A stretch of DNA of 64,000 bases from an uncultured Collinsella sp. (GTDB taxonomy: Bacteria; Actinomycetota; Coriobacteriia; Coriobacteriales; Coriobacteriaceae): positions 1-64,000 of the forward strand of contig CAAESW010000001.1 in assembly GCA_900758845.1 (NCBI GenBank), read 5' to 3'. The stretch's first letter is position 1. Every line of letters begins with the position of its first letter. A program made the position numbers and the translations under genes. Shown piece by piece: positions 1-8,161 of the stretch. Below the pieces are notes generated by a model. That model was not told where the DNA came from. It saw only the letters and a program-made list of their open reading frames with translations, and searched no databases.

Positions 1-32
1 ATCTCGGAAGGCACGTGCAGACCTTTCGTCAT
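1..32 (-). CDS. arcA: Probable arginine deiminase, N-terminal start only (partial)
   Basis: Only the first ten codons are inside the window. They read MTKGLHVPSE, entered from an ATG at 32-30 that follows a strong Shine-Dalgarno (AGGAGG, about 4 bases upstream). The opening resembles arginine deiminases, which usually begin with a short stretch ending in a Val-x-Ser-Glu-Ile-Gly block. Arginine deiminase converts arginine to citrulline and ammonia, the first step of the ATP-yielding deiminase pathway, and would fit a fermentative gut anaerobe. The start codon and ribosome site are seen directly. The family name is an inference from very few residues, so another protein remains possible. Confidence 0.42.
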   Translation of the reverse strand, partial: MTKGLHVPSE

Positions 33-52
33 GGCCTCCTACCTTTCTTTCG

Positions 53-99
53 GGCCCCTGTCAGGGCCGATTCGTTAGCGCCCCTCCGTGTGAGGCGCT
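53..99 (-). promoter_or_regulatory. Two hairpins in the 5' leader of the leftward gene
   Basis: Two compact inverted repeats lie just upstream of the leftward start codon: 53-68 (core CCCTG-T-CAGGG) and 77-99 (AGCGCC... paired with ...GGGCGCT). Both would sit in the untranslated leader of the putative arcA mRNA, a place often used for translational or attenuation control. No ligand-binding riboswitch class is recognised. Confidence 0.35.
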
Positions 100-110
100 G
101 CTTGCTGACA

Positions 111-586
111 GCTCTAGTTATATCCAAAAACCACCCGCAATTCCACCTCGCCCCCGAACGGTCAGCAAAGTGCGATGAACGGTATATCGCATACGATTCC
201 CCCATGATGCACTTCAGTTCTCTAAAGCAGGTTTTCAAAGGTAATCGTTCTTTTTTCTAAGGAATTGAGCAAGATTGCACAAATAATTTTATGTTTAGGA
301 ATTGCATAGCTAAAACTGTTTTCTGCATATATATGTCGTCTGTCCATGATTCAATTTGGATTCGATTATATTCAGCTCGCAATCATTCTTATTCATACAT
401 CCTCACCAGTTGAGTATGGATATAGATTGTTTTCAAAACGAGTCGGGCAGTTAGCTGCATGCCTTGACGGCGTAAGAAGTAGATTAAGATACCGTTCGCA
501 CAATACGTCCGTGCCACAAGTCGACTAAATTGAGACAATAGCGAATAGGGTTAGGCTACCGTCCCCTGAGGGGACTGAACGGACAG
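111..586. other. AT-rich divergent intergenic region
   Basis: About 480 bases with no credible gene between the leftward putative arcA and the rightward ppk. Composition is much more AT-rich than the flanking genes, as expected for a divergent promoter region. Short reading frames here lack a ribosome site and coding character. No certain operator was identified. Confidence 0.5.
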
Positions 587-2995
587 ATGCATATGCCGAG
601 CAAAATCGAAAAAAAGCAAGCCGCCGCAAAGCTGCGCAAACCGCCGCGCGACTTCTCGTACACGCAAAACCGAGAGCTCAGCTGGCTACGCTTTGACAAC
701 CGCGTGCTCGACGAAGCCTTCGACGAAACCGTTCCGTTATTCGAGCGACTAAAGTTCGTCTCGATCTTCGAGTCCAACCTCGACGAGTTCCTTATGGTGC
801 GCGTGGGCGGCCTGTCCGATCTGGCGGAGCTCAAAAAACAACCTGTCGACAACAAGAGCAATATGACCGCCTCCGAACAGGTCGATGCTGTCATGGCCGA
901 AATGCCCGGGCTCCTTACCCGTTGGGAGTCCATCTTTAAGAGCATCGAGGGCAAGCTCGACACCTTGGGCGTTCACCGCGCCCGCATCGATTCGCTTACG
1001 CCCGAGGAGCGCACCTTTGTAACCCGCTACTTCCAGGCCTACGTGTCACCGGTCATCTCGCCGCTGGTCATCGATCCTCGCCACCCCTTCCCCAACCTGC
1101 GCAATGGCGCGCTCTATCTGGCCTGTGGTCTGGACGGTGCCACCGACGAGGAGAGCCTGCTGGGCCTTATCGAGATTCCCGCCTCGATGAACCGCGTGGT
1201 CGAGATCCCCTCGCCCACCGGCACCTACTCCTACATCTTGCTCGAGGACGTCATCCTCGCCTGCCTGGACAGCTGCTTTGGCTCCTATAAGCCGCTGGAT
1301 CGTGCGCTGATCCGCGTCACCCGCAACGCTGACATCGATCCGGACGGCGAGGGCGTCGAGGAGGAAGAGGACTACCGCCAGCACATGAAGCGCATTCTCA
1401 AGAAGCGCCTGCGCCTGCAGCCGGTAGTGCTCGCGGTCTCGGGATCGCTCGAGAAGGCGACGCTCAAGACTATCCGCAAGGCGCTCGAGCTTTCGCGTCG
1501 CTCGGTCTTTACCTGCGATATCCCGCTCAACCTGGGCTACGTCTTTGGCATTGAGGGCAAGATTCCCGAGCACCCGCGCAACGAGCTGCTCTTTACGCCG
1601 TTTAAGCCGCAGCCCAATCCCACCATCGACATGACCCGCTCCATCCGCGAGCAGGTGCTGCAGCACGACAAGCTGCTCTTCTACCCTTACGAGGCCATGA
1701 ACCCGTTCTTGGACCTGGTGCACGAAGCAGCCTACGACCCCGAGTGCATCTCGTTGCGCATCACGCTCTACCGCGTGGCCAAGCAGAGCCGCCTATGCGA
1801 GTCGCTGATCGATGCTGCCGAGAACGGCAAAGAGGTCACGGTGCTCATGGAGCTCCGCGCACGCTTTGACGAGCAGAACAACATCGAGTGGGCCGAGCGC
1901 CTGGAAGAGGCCGGCTGCACCGTCATCTATGGTTCCGAGGGCTTTAAATGCCACTCAAAGATCTGCCAGCTCACCTATCGCGAGGGCATGGCGCTAACGC
2001 GCCTCACACTTTTGGGCACCGGCAACTTTAACGAGAAGACGGCCAAACTCTACAGCGACTTTATGCTCATGACAGCCCATCCCGGCATCGGCGAGGACGC
2101 CAACCTGTTCTTCCGCAACCTGTCGCTGGGCAACCTGCGCGGCGACTACCGCTTCCTGGGTGTGGCGCCCGTCGGACTGAAACCGCTCATCATGCGCGGG
2201 CTTGACCGCGAGATCCAGCGCGCCCTTGCCGGCGAGCCCGCCCGCGTGTTCTTTAAGCTCAACTCGCTGACCGACCGCGAGGTTATCGACAAGATCGCCG
2301 AGGCATCGTGTGCCGGCGTGCGCGTAGACATGATCATCCGAGGCATCTCGTGCCTCAAGCCCGGTGTTCCGGGCAAGACCGAGAACGTGCATGTCCGCTC
2401 CATCGTCGGACGCTTTTTGGAGCACGCGCGCGTCTATGCTTTCGGCGTGGACTCGGACATGATTTACCTGAGCTCGGCAGACATGATGACGCGCAACACC
2501 GAGCACCGCGTGGAGATTGCCTTCCCCGTGCTCGACCCCACCTGCCGCGCCCTGGTGCACGAGTACATGGGCATGCAGCTGCGCGACAACGTGAAGGCCC
2601 GCAGCCTCACGAGCGACGGCACCTGGGTCCCCGTGGAGCGTGCAGAGGGTGAGAAACCCTTCAACTCACAGGAAGCCCTGCTGGAGCGCGCCTATCGCAA
2701 CGCCGAGGCCGCGCCCGAGCCCGTCATTGAGGCGGAACCTGCCTCCGAGGCCGAGCCGCAGCCAGTAGCACCCAAGGTCCAAGAGGTCCAGGCGACCGTC
2801 ATTGAGCCCGAGCCTGCACCTGCACCTCAGCCCGATCCGCAGGTCACCAAGCTCGCACCCGAGACGAGCGCCCGTCGCGATAAGCCCGCTGGCAAGACCA
2901 AGGCCATCGAGCGCCATCGCCCCGGCCGCGTGCGCATGGGCCTGGGTCTGATCGGCCTGGGTCTTAAGACGCTCATTACCGGCAAGACGAAATAA
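587..2995 (+). CDS. ppk: Polyphosphate kinase 1 with a long Pro/Glu/Ala-rich tail
   Basis: Reversibly transfers the gamma phosphate of ATP to growing inorganic polyphosphate. The N-terminal domain (RELSWLRFDNRVLDEA) and the two phospholipase-D-like catalytic modules are present. The autophosphorylated histidine is expected at His456 in the block GFKCHSKICQL, followed by GTGNFNEKTAKLYSDFML, both hallmark PPK1 motifs. At 802 residues it is about 100 longer than usual. The excess is a low-complexity Glu/Pro/Ala tail from about residue 700 to 765, then a basic end. Start: ATG at 587, with an alternative ATG at 593; neither has a strong ribosome site. It is a single gene closed by its own terminator. 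Confidence 0.95.
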   Translation: MHMPSKIEKKQAAAKLRKPPRDFSYTQNRELSWLRFDNRVLDEAFDETVPLFERLKFVSIFESNLDEFLMVRVGGLSDLAELKKQPVDNKSNMTASEQVDAVMAEMPGLLTRWESIFKSIEGKLDTLGVHRARIDSLTPEERTFVTRYFQAYVSPVISPLVIDPRHPFPNLRNGALYLACGLDGATDEESLLGLIEIPASMNRVVEIPSPTGTYSYILLEDVILACLDSCFGSYKPLDRALIRVTRNADIDPDGEGVEEEEDYRQHMKRILKKRLRLQPVVLAVSGSLEKATLKTIRKALELSRRSVFTCDIPLNLGYVFGIEGKIPEHPRNELLFTPFKPQPNPTIDMTRSIREQVLQHDKLLFYPYEAMNPFLDLVHEAAYDPECISLRITLYRVAKQSRLCESLIDAAENGKEVTVLMELRARFDEQNNIEWAERLEEAGCTVIYGSEGFKCHSKICQLTYREGMALTRLTLLGTGNFNEKTAKLYSDFMLMTAHPGIGEDANLFFRNLSLGNLRGDYRFLGVAPVGLKPLIMRGLDREIQRALAGEPARVFFKLNSLTDREVIDKIAEASCAGVRVDMIIRGISCLKPGVPGKTENVHVRSIVGRFLEHARVYAFGVDSDMIYLSSADMMTRNTEHRVEIAFPVLDPTCRALVHEYMGMQLRDNVKARSLTSDGTWVPVERAEGEKPFNSQEALLERAYRNAEAAPEPVIEAEPASEAEPQPVAPKVQEVQATVIEPEPAPAPQPDPQVTKLAPETSARRDKPAGKTKAIERHRPGRVRMGLGLIGLGLKTLITGKTK

Positions 2996-3019
2996 TCGTT
3001 TGTAGAAGCAGTTTGTAGA

Positions 3020-3062
3020 AGCGCCCCGCATTTGAGGAAAGCCTCGGATGCGGGGCGCTTTT
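3020..3062 (+). terminator. Intrinsic terminator of ppk
   Basis: An 11-bp GC-rich stem, GCGCCCCGCAT (3021-3031) with its complement at 3048-3058, followed by a run of Ts. It lies 25 bases after the ppk stop codon. Confidence 0.85.
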
Positions 3063-3108
3063 CCCTGCTACCATGGTGCGAACAACAACGCGAATGACAG
3101 GCAGGAAT

Positions 3109-4422
3109 ATGAAGCTCACTATAGAATCGATGACCTACGGCGCCGACGGGCTGGCGCACGCCGACAACGGCAAGGCCGTCTTTGTGCAGGGTGCCGTGGC
3201 AGGCGACACCGTCGAGGCCGAGGTCGTACAGGACGGCAAGTCATTCATGCGTGCCCGCACCACCGAGATTCTGGAGCCAAACCCCGATCGCATTCAGCCT
3301 CCCTGCCCCTTCGTGGGCATCTGCGGCGGCTGCTCGTGGGGCAATCTCTCACGCACGGCACAGCTCGCCGCCAAGGAGCAAAATCTGCGCTCCACGCTCG
3401 AGCGTATCGGCAAGTTCGCTCCTGAGCAGGTCGATGAGTTGGTACAGCCCATCTGCCACACCAAGGACGACTGGGGCTACCGCAATAAAATCGAGCTCGA
3501 ACCGACCGTCGTCAACGGTCGCGTGCGCCTTGGCATGCACGGTGTCGACCCCAGCAAAATCGTGACCGTCGATATGTGTCCGCTGTTCGATAAGCGCTTC
3601 CCGAAGGCACTCAAATCGGTCGTCGGCGCACTCAACTATCTAAGCGGTAGCCATGACTTGGGGCTCGAACGCGTGGGCATTCGCGCATCGCGCCGCACCA
3701 AGGCACTCGAGGTCGCACTCTGGACGCCCACAGGTTCTTTTCCGCGCTCGCAGGTCTCCCGCGTGCTGGCGGACGCCGCTCATCCCACGAGCATCGTACG
3801 CGTGATGAGCAAGGGCGAAAAGAAGGCCCGCCGTGTTTCCAAGGTCGAAATGCTCGCCGGAGAGGGCTCATGGACCGAGAATATCGCCGAGGGTCAGATG
3901 CGCTTGTCTGCCCCGTCTTTTTTCCAGGTCAACACCAAGGGTGCCGAGATTTTGATCGAGCTTGTCATGGAAGCGCTCGATCCGCAGGAAGACGAGCTTG
4001 CCGTGGACCTGTACTGCGGTGCCGGTACCTTTACCCTGCCGCTCGCCCGCCGCTGCGACTTTGTCGCCGCCGTCGAGGCCTACGGCCCCGCTGTGCGCGA
4101 CCTGCGCCGTAACCTGGAGATCAACAAGCTTGATAACGTCGACGTCATTGGCGGAGACGCGGTGCGCGAGTTCCCCGACCAGGATGCCGACGTCTTGGTG
4201 GTCGACCCGCCGCGCGCAGGCCTCGCCCCCGAGGCGATCGACCTTATCGCCAGCACGAGTGCCCGCGATGTCGCCTACGTGAGCTGCGACCCGGCCACCC
4301 TGGCGCGCGATCTCAAACGCTTTGTCGAAGAAGGCACCTTCTCCCCCGTAAAGATCACGCCAGTCGACCTGTTCCCACAAACCTTCCACTGCGAGACCGT
4401 CGTCCACCTTAGGCGCAACTAG
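3109..4422 (+). CDS. 23S rRNA (uracil-5-)-methyltransferase, RlmD/RlmCD type
   Basis: SAM-dependent enzyme making 5-methyluridine in rRNA or tRNA. An N-terminal TRAM RNA-binding domain (about residues 1-55) is followed by a [4Fe-4S] cysteine cluster, Cys66, Cys72 and Cys75, within CPFVGICGGC. The methyltransferase domain carries the SAM-binding YCGAGTFTLPLA and the catalytic SCDPATLARD with Cys393. Length (437 residues) is normal. I chose the ATG at 3109 because it is preceded by a purine-rich site and begins directly with the TRAM domain; an in-frame start at 3073 would add 12 non-homologous residues. Which uridine is modified cannot be told from sequence alone. Confidence 0.9.
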   Translation: MKLTIESMTYGADGLAHADNGKAVFVQGAVAGDTVEAEVVQDGKSFMRARTTEILEPNPDRIQPPCPFVGICGGCSWGNLSRTAQLAAKEQNLRSTLERIGKFAPEQVDELVQPICHTKDDWGYRNKIELEPTVVNGRVRLGMHGVDPSKIVTVDMCPLFDKRFPKALKSVVGALNYLSGSHDLGLERVGIRASRRTKALEVALWTPTGSFPRSQVSRVLADAAHPTSIVRVMSKGEKKARRVSKVEMLAGEGSWTENIAEGQMRLSAPSFFQVNTKGAEILIELVMEALDPQEDELAVDLYCGAGTFTLPLARRCDFVAAVEAYGPAVRDLRRNLEINKLDNVDVIGGDAVREFPDQDADVLVVDPPRAGLAPEAIDLIASTSARDVAYVSCDPATLARDLKRFVEEGTFSPVKITPVDLFPQTFHCETVVHLRRN

Positions 4423-4529
4423 CCACTTAATCATTGCTCAGAAAAATCATTGGGAAATCGAGCGTGGCAAGCGGGGGTCATCGGGGTATAAGACGGCTAA
4501 TTGTATGCCGCCCTATGAAAGGAACCCTT

Positions 4530-5072
4530 ATGCCCAGCGTTGCCGTTCTTGCCGCCGATGGCTTTGAAACGATTGAATGCCTGACCATGGTCGATGTCAT
4601 GCGTCGCGGCGGTGTGCGCGCCACGCTCGTCTCGATCATGCCCACGCGCGAGGTCGTAAGCTCGCTGCAGATTCCCGTAACTTGCGACGCACTCTTTGAC
4701 GAGATTAACTTTGACGAGTACGACTGCGTCGTGCTGCCCGGCGGCCTGCCCGGTGCCACCAACCTGCGCGCCGACCAGCGCGTCTGCGACTTAGTCTGCG
4801 ATTTCGCCGCGACCAAGCACGTCGCCGCCATCTGCGCCGCCCCGTTTATCCTGGGTGAGCTTGACCTGCTCGAGGGACGCCACGCCACGTGCTTCCCCGG
4901 CTTTGAGAAGAGTTTCCCCGAGGGCGCCTATACCGGCGACAAGGTCACGCACGACGGCAACATCATCACCGCCAGCGGCATGGCCCAGTCGCTCCCCTTT
5001 GCGCTTGAGCTGCTGCGTACGCTCGCCGGCGACAAGGCTGTCGAGAAGGTTGCCGAGGGTATTCAGCTATGA
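4530..5072 (+). CDS. DJ-1/PfpI family protein (YajL/ThiJ-like)
   Basis: A 180-residue single-domain protein of the DJ-1 superfamily. The reactive 'nucleophile elbow' cysteine is Cys102 in AAICAAP, with the acidic partner near the N-terminus (DGFETIE). Family members are reported as glyoxalase/deglycase-type or redox-sensing proteins, and the precise role is debated. Start chosen at ATG 4530, six bases after GAAAGGA; a longer frame from 4434 has no ribosome site. It overlaps the next gene, maf, by four bases (ATGA), so the two are translationally coupled and probably form a small housekeeping or damage-control operon. Confidence 0.88.
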   Translation: MPSVAVLAADGFETIECLTMVDVMRRGGVRATLVSIMPTREVVSSLQIPVTCDALFDEINFDEYDCVVLPGGLPGATNLRADQRVCDLVCDFAATKHVAAICAAPFILGELDLLEGRHATCFPGFEKSFPEGAYTGDKVTHDGNIITASGMAQSLPFALELLRTLAGDKAVEKVAEGIQL

Positions 5073-5650
5073 TTTTGGCTTCGCAATCACCGCGCCGCAT
5101 CGAGTTGATGCGCGAAGCGGGCTACGACATCCGCGTCATTCCCGCTGACATCGACGAGACTCCTTTTGATGACGAAACCCCGCTTACGCTTGTCGAGCGC
5201 TTAGCTCGCGCTAAGGCTGCCGCCGTTGCCGCCGAGCACGCCGAGCCCAATGAGTTGACCATCGCGGCCGACACCATCGTCACCTTCGATGGCAAGCTTT
5301 TGGGCAAGCCGGCAAACGAGGACGAAGCCCGCACCATGCTCCACGAGCTCTCGGGGCGCACGCACCAGGTCGCAACCGGCGTCTGCATCGTTAGAGCCGG
5401 AGACACCACCGCCCCACACGCCGCCGAGAGCCTGTCGTTTGTCGACGTGACCGACGTGACGTTCTATGAGCTCACCGACGAGCAGATTGAGCGCTACGTC
5501 GCCTCAGGCGAGCCCATGGACAAGGCAGGCGCCTACGGCATTCAGGGCACAGGCGGACGCATGCTCGTGCATGATATTTCAGGCGACTTCTACAACGTGG
5601 TGGGCTTGCCCATCGCTCGCGTCGCGCGCGCGATTCAAAAACTATCGTAA
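5069..5650 (+). CDS. maf: Maf-family nucleoside triphosphate pyrophosphatase
   Basis: Hydrolyses non-canonical or modified nucleoside triphosphates (dTTP/UTP-type or methylated nucleotides, depending on subfamily) to monophosphates; also linked to septum inhibition in Bacillus. The signature SQSPRR occurs at residues 5-10, and further conserved blocks include AADTIV and the QGTGG segment near the end. Length, 193 residues, is typical. The start overlaps the stop codon of the DJ-1 family gene (ATGA), so no separate promoter is needed. Confidence 0.93.
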   Translation: MILASQSPRRIELMREAGYDIRVIPADIDETPFDDETPLTLVERLARAKAAAVAAEHAEPNELTIAADTIVTFDGKLLGKPANEDEARTMLHELSGRTHQVATGVCIVRAGDTTAPHAAESLSFVDVTDVTFYELTDEQIERYVASGEPMDKAGAYGIQGTGGRMLVHDISGDFYNVVGLPIARVARAIQKLS

Positions 5651-5658
5651 TTGCATCT

Positions 5659-5690
5659 GGCGCTGGGTATCCCCCAGCGCCTACAATTTT
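5659..5690 (+). terminator. Terminator after maf
   Basis: A 9-bp perfect stem, GGCGCTGGG (5659-5667) with CCCAGCGCC (5673-5681), followed by TACAATTTT. The T-run is interrupted, so termination may be incomplete. Confidence 0.6.
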
Positions 5691-5751
5691 GGCGTACCGT
5701 ACGGATCCCGACCGGGCATAAGGCCCGGCGGAAAACCGATAGGAGTAAAAC

Positions 5752-6753
5752 ATGGATACACTGCTTGAGGCCATTGACGTTTGCGATGTCGATGGCTTTT
5801 GTTTTGGCAACTATACGGACGAGGAGGCCGGCACCGGTTGCACCGTAATCGTGGCACCCGAGGGCGCCACCGGCGGCGTTGACGTTCGCGGCGGTGCTCC
5901 CGCTTCGCGCGAGACCGACCTGCTACGACCCGAGAACACCGTCGACAAGGTCCACGCCGTCTGCCTTTCGGGCGGATCGGCCTTTGGCCTCGAGGCCGCA
6001 AGCGGCGTCGCTCGCGAGCTTGAGAGCCGCGGCATCGGCCTTCCCGTCGGCCCCACGCAGGTGCCTATCGTGTGCTCCAGCTGTATCTTCGACCTTGCCT
6101 TTGGCGACCCCACCGTGCGCCCCGACATTGAGGCCGGCATCGCCGCCGTGCGCGAAGCACTCGACCACACCCCCACCAAGCTCGAACAGGGCAACGTAGG
6201 CGCCGGCACCGGCGCCACTGTAGGCAAGCTCATGGGGCCTGCCACCTGCATGAAGGCCGGCCTTGGAGCTGCTGCCGTGGCGCTCGGCCCCATCAAGGTG
6301 GGCGCCGTGGTCTCAGTCAACGCCTGCGGCAACGTTGTCGACCCCTTCACCGGCGAGTGGGTCGCCGGCATGCGCGCCGCAGCCGATAGCGACCAGATCG
6401 TCGACATGGAACTCGCAGCCTTTGCCGCCGCCGGATCCATGCAGATGCCGCTCGACCGCACCAACACCACCATCAGCTGCATCATCACCAACGTGGAACT
6501 CACTAAGGCACAAGCCACCAAGGTCTCCCAGATGGCCGCAGACGCCTACGCACACGCCATCCGCCCCACACACACCACCAACGACGGCGACACCATCTAC
6601 ACCCTCGCCAGCGGCAAACTGGGCGCCCAGGCAAGCGCCGCCGTTCCCCTAGACCTGCTGGGCATGCTCGCCGTAAGGGCCCTACAGACCGCCATCGTAA
6701 ACGGAGCCAAAACCGCCAAAACCTCCCACGGAATCCCAGGTGCTGCGAAGTAA
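5752..6753 (+). CDS. P1 family peptidase (DmpA/S58 type)
   Basis: A 333-residue member of the self-processing P1/S58 aminopeptidase family, Ntn-hydrolases that cleave themselves and then remove N-terminal residues from short or D-/beta-amino-acid peptides. Typical features are a Gly-rich stretch with LSGGSAFGLEAASGV, the NVGAGTGATVGK block, and the processing site at Asn238-Thr239-Thr240-Ile, where a Thr should become the new N-terminal nucleophile. Ribosome site AGGAG is five bases before the ATG. No signal peptide, so cytoplasmic. It stands alone, between the maf terminator and the E1 repeats. The natural substrate cannot be deduced. Confidence 0.88.
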   Translation: MDTLLEAIDVCDVDGFCFGNYTDEEAGTGCTVIVAPEGATGGVDVRGGAPASRETDLLRPENTVDKVHAVCLSGGSAFGLEAASGVARELESRGIGLPVGPTQVPIVCSSCIFDLAFGDPTVRPDIEAGIAAVREALDHTPTKLEQGNVGAGTGATVGKLMGPATCMKAGLGAAAVALGPIKVGAVVSVNACGNVVDPFTGEWVAGMRAAADSDQIVDMELAAFAAAGSMQMPLDRTNTTISCIITNVELTKAQATKVSQMAADAYAHAIRPTHTTNDGDTIYTLASGKLGAQASAAVPLDLLGMLAVRALQTAIVNGAKTAKTSHGIPGAAK

Positions 6754-6765
6754 TCTCACCCGACC

Positions 6766-6894
6766 GTCGGTCGGAGGCGGGCGGGCATTACGTTTGCTGC
6801 TCTACAGTCCTATGCAAGACGAAGGCCACATTAAGTTGCCTTCTTTGCATGCGGAACTCGCGACAAACGTAATGCCCGCCCGCCTCCGACCGAC
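6766..6894 (-). repeat. Structured repeat E1, copy a
   Basis: A long nested palindrome starting 12 bases after the P1 peptidase stop codon. Outer arms are a perfect 31-base inverted repeat (6766-6796 with 6864-6894). Inside, read on the minus strand, come AGTTCCGCA, a variable helix (GAAGGC with GCCTTC) closing the loop ACTTAATG, then AGGACTGT and GCAG. The same blocks in the same order occur in copy b with different helix sequences. No coding potential. Direction is set by the shared core. Confidence 0.75.
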
Positions 6895-6908
6895 TACCAA
6901 CTAATATT

Positions 6909-6962
6909 TTTTCAGCCCAGGCCCCTGTGTACCGCGCGTCGAAGATCTTCAAATTCAAATAA
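6909..6962 (+). pseudogene. Fossil 3' end of a second glycosyltransferase gene
   Basis: Read on the plus strand, the last codons of this stretch give YRASKIFKFK then TAA. The intact glycosyltransferase on the other strand ends YRLASKIFKFN then TAG. At DNA level 6942-6958 is a perfect inverted copy of 7134-7150. Everything upstream of about 6909 is replaced by the E1a repeat, so only some 17 codons of a tail-to-tail paralogue seem to survive. A chance or structural inverted repeat is the alternative. Confidence 0.4.
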
Positions 6963-6987
6963 CCTGACAATCGATTCTTATAGCAGA

Positions 6988-7097
6988 GGCCCCTTGACCT
7001 TTAGTTTGATACAAGTTCCGCACGAGCCGGAAAGCACTTAATGCGCTTTCCGTGCGAGCAGGACTGTTCGCAGTAGCAAACTAAAGGCCAAGGGGCC
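6988..7097 (+). repeat. Structured repeat E1, copy b
   Basis: Second copy of E1, opposite in direction to copy a. The outer arms (6988-7008 with 7077-7097, 21 bases, one mismatch) are unrelated in sequence to those of copy a. The inside keeps AGTTCCGCA, ACTTAATG, AGGACTGT, GCAG and CAAAC in order. The inner helix is GGAAAGC with GCTTTCC here and GAAGGC with GCCTTC in copy a, so both sides changed together. Confidence 0.75.
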
Positions 7098-7129
7098 CAG
7101 TCAACCTATCAGCAGCGATTACTCAGCAG

Positions 7130-8161
7130 CTAGTTGAATTTGAAGATCTTTGAGGCAAGACGGTATAGGCCGAGTGTGGTTTTGTCACCGGCACGACCGC
7201 GCAGATTGGTGAAGAACCCGACCACGCCGTAGCGGGCACGACGATACATGCGCTCGTCGTAGGCCTTCAAATCATTCCACAGCGTCTTTAGGCGCTCGTC
7301 GGCGCAATCTTCCTCGGAAAGCTTGGTGAGCACCGAGCAGATCGCCATCATCATGGTGAAATAGCCCATCATGTACGAGCGCAGACGCGACGACTCAACA
7401 TCGCTGTACAGGTGGTACGACTCCATCATGATGCGCGTCACACGGAACTGCTGGTCCAGACGCTTGACCATCGTGGCCTCGTTGACACTCTGGCCCTCGC
7501 GACCGATAAAGTAGCGATAGAGGTCGATGTCGGCGTAGTACATGGTCTTGCAACGCGGCAGCGGCACGTATGCGTAGATATTATCCACGTAGAACGTGTG
7601 TGCCGGCATAGGCAGATTGGACTCGCGCAGTACATCGGTGCGATAGCACAGGCTGTGCATGAGCAGGTTCTGATCGGGACGGAAGTGTCCGATCTGGTCC
7701 CAAGAGAAAATCTTTTTGCGCGGCAGGGCAAACTTGTAGCCAATAGCGGTATGCGTGCCCTCGTAAACCTTCTCGTACACGTAGTTCGAGATAAACAGGT
7801 CGACGCGCTGGTCGCGCTCCTCAAAGCCACGCAGAATCGACAGCATGGTCGAAAGCGCCGCACCGTCGAGCCAGTCGTCCGAGTCAACGACCTTGTAGTA
7901 GGTGCCCTGCGCCTCACGCAGACCCGAAAGGACGGCGATACCGTGGCCGCCGTTCTCCTGGTGCACCGCGCGGATGATTCCAGGATAACGGGCCTCCCAC
8001 TCGTCGGCCTTGGCGGCCGTCTCGTCCTTGGAGCCGTCGTCCACCACGATAATCTCGATATCGGTGGCGTAATTGCTCCCCTCCAAGATGGAGGTGATGC
8101 AATGGTCCATGTCCTTGGCGGCGTTATACGAGGGAATACCGAATGTTATGACTTTATGCAT
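7130..8161 (-). CDS. Family 2 glycosyltransferase
   Basis: A 343-residue GT-A fold glycosyltransferase. The N-terminal nucleotide-sugar domain has VVDDGSKDET and the metal-binding DSDDW; the C-terminal 150 residues are specific to this branch and end with a basic, possibly membrane-associating segment. It lies directly downstream of glf and overlaps it by eight bases, so it may use UDP-galactofuranose or build a galactofuranose-containing surface glycan; this is inferred from context. Start taken at ATG 8161, coupled to the end of glf; another ATG at 8179 is possible and neither has a clear ribosome site. Confidence 0.85.
   Translation of the reverse strand: MHKVITFGIPSYNAAKDMDHCITSILEGSNYATDIEIIVVDDGSKDETAAKADEWEARYPGIIRAVHQENGGHGIAVLSGLREAQGTYYKVVDSDDWLDGAALSTMLSILRGFEERDQRVDLFISNYVYEKVYEGTHTAIGYKFALPRKKIFSWDQIGHFRPDQNLLMHSLCYRTDVLRESNLPMPAHTFYVDNIYAYVPLPRCKTMYYADIDLYRYFIGREGQSVNEATMVKRLDQQFRVTRIMMESYHLYSDVESSRLRSYMMGYFTMMMAICSVLTKLSEEDCADERLKTLWNDLKAYDERMYRRARYGVVGFFTNLRGRAGDKTTLGLYRLASKIFKFN

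Noticed and set aside
346..528. A 60-codon frame in the AT-rich region before ppk
   Set aside because: No ribosome site, no hydrophobic or domain pattern; more likely promoter DNA.
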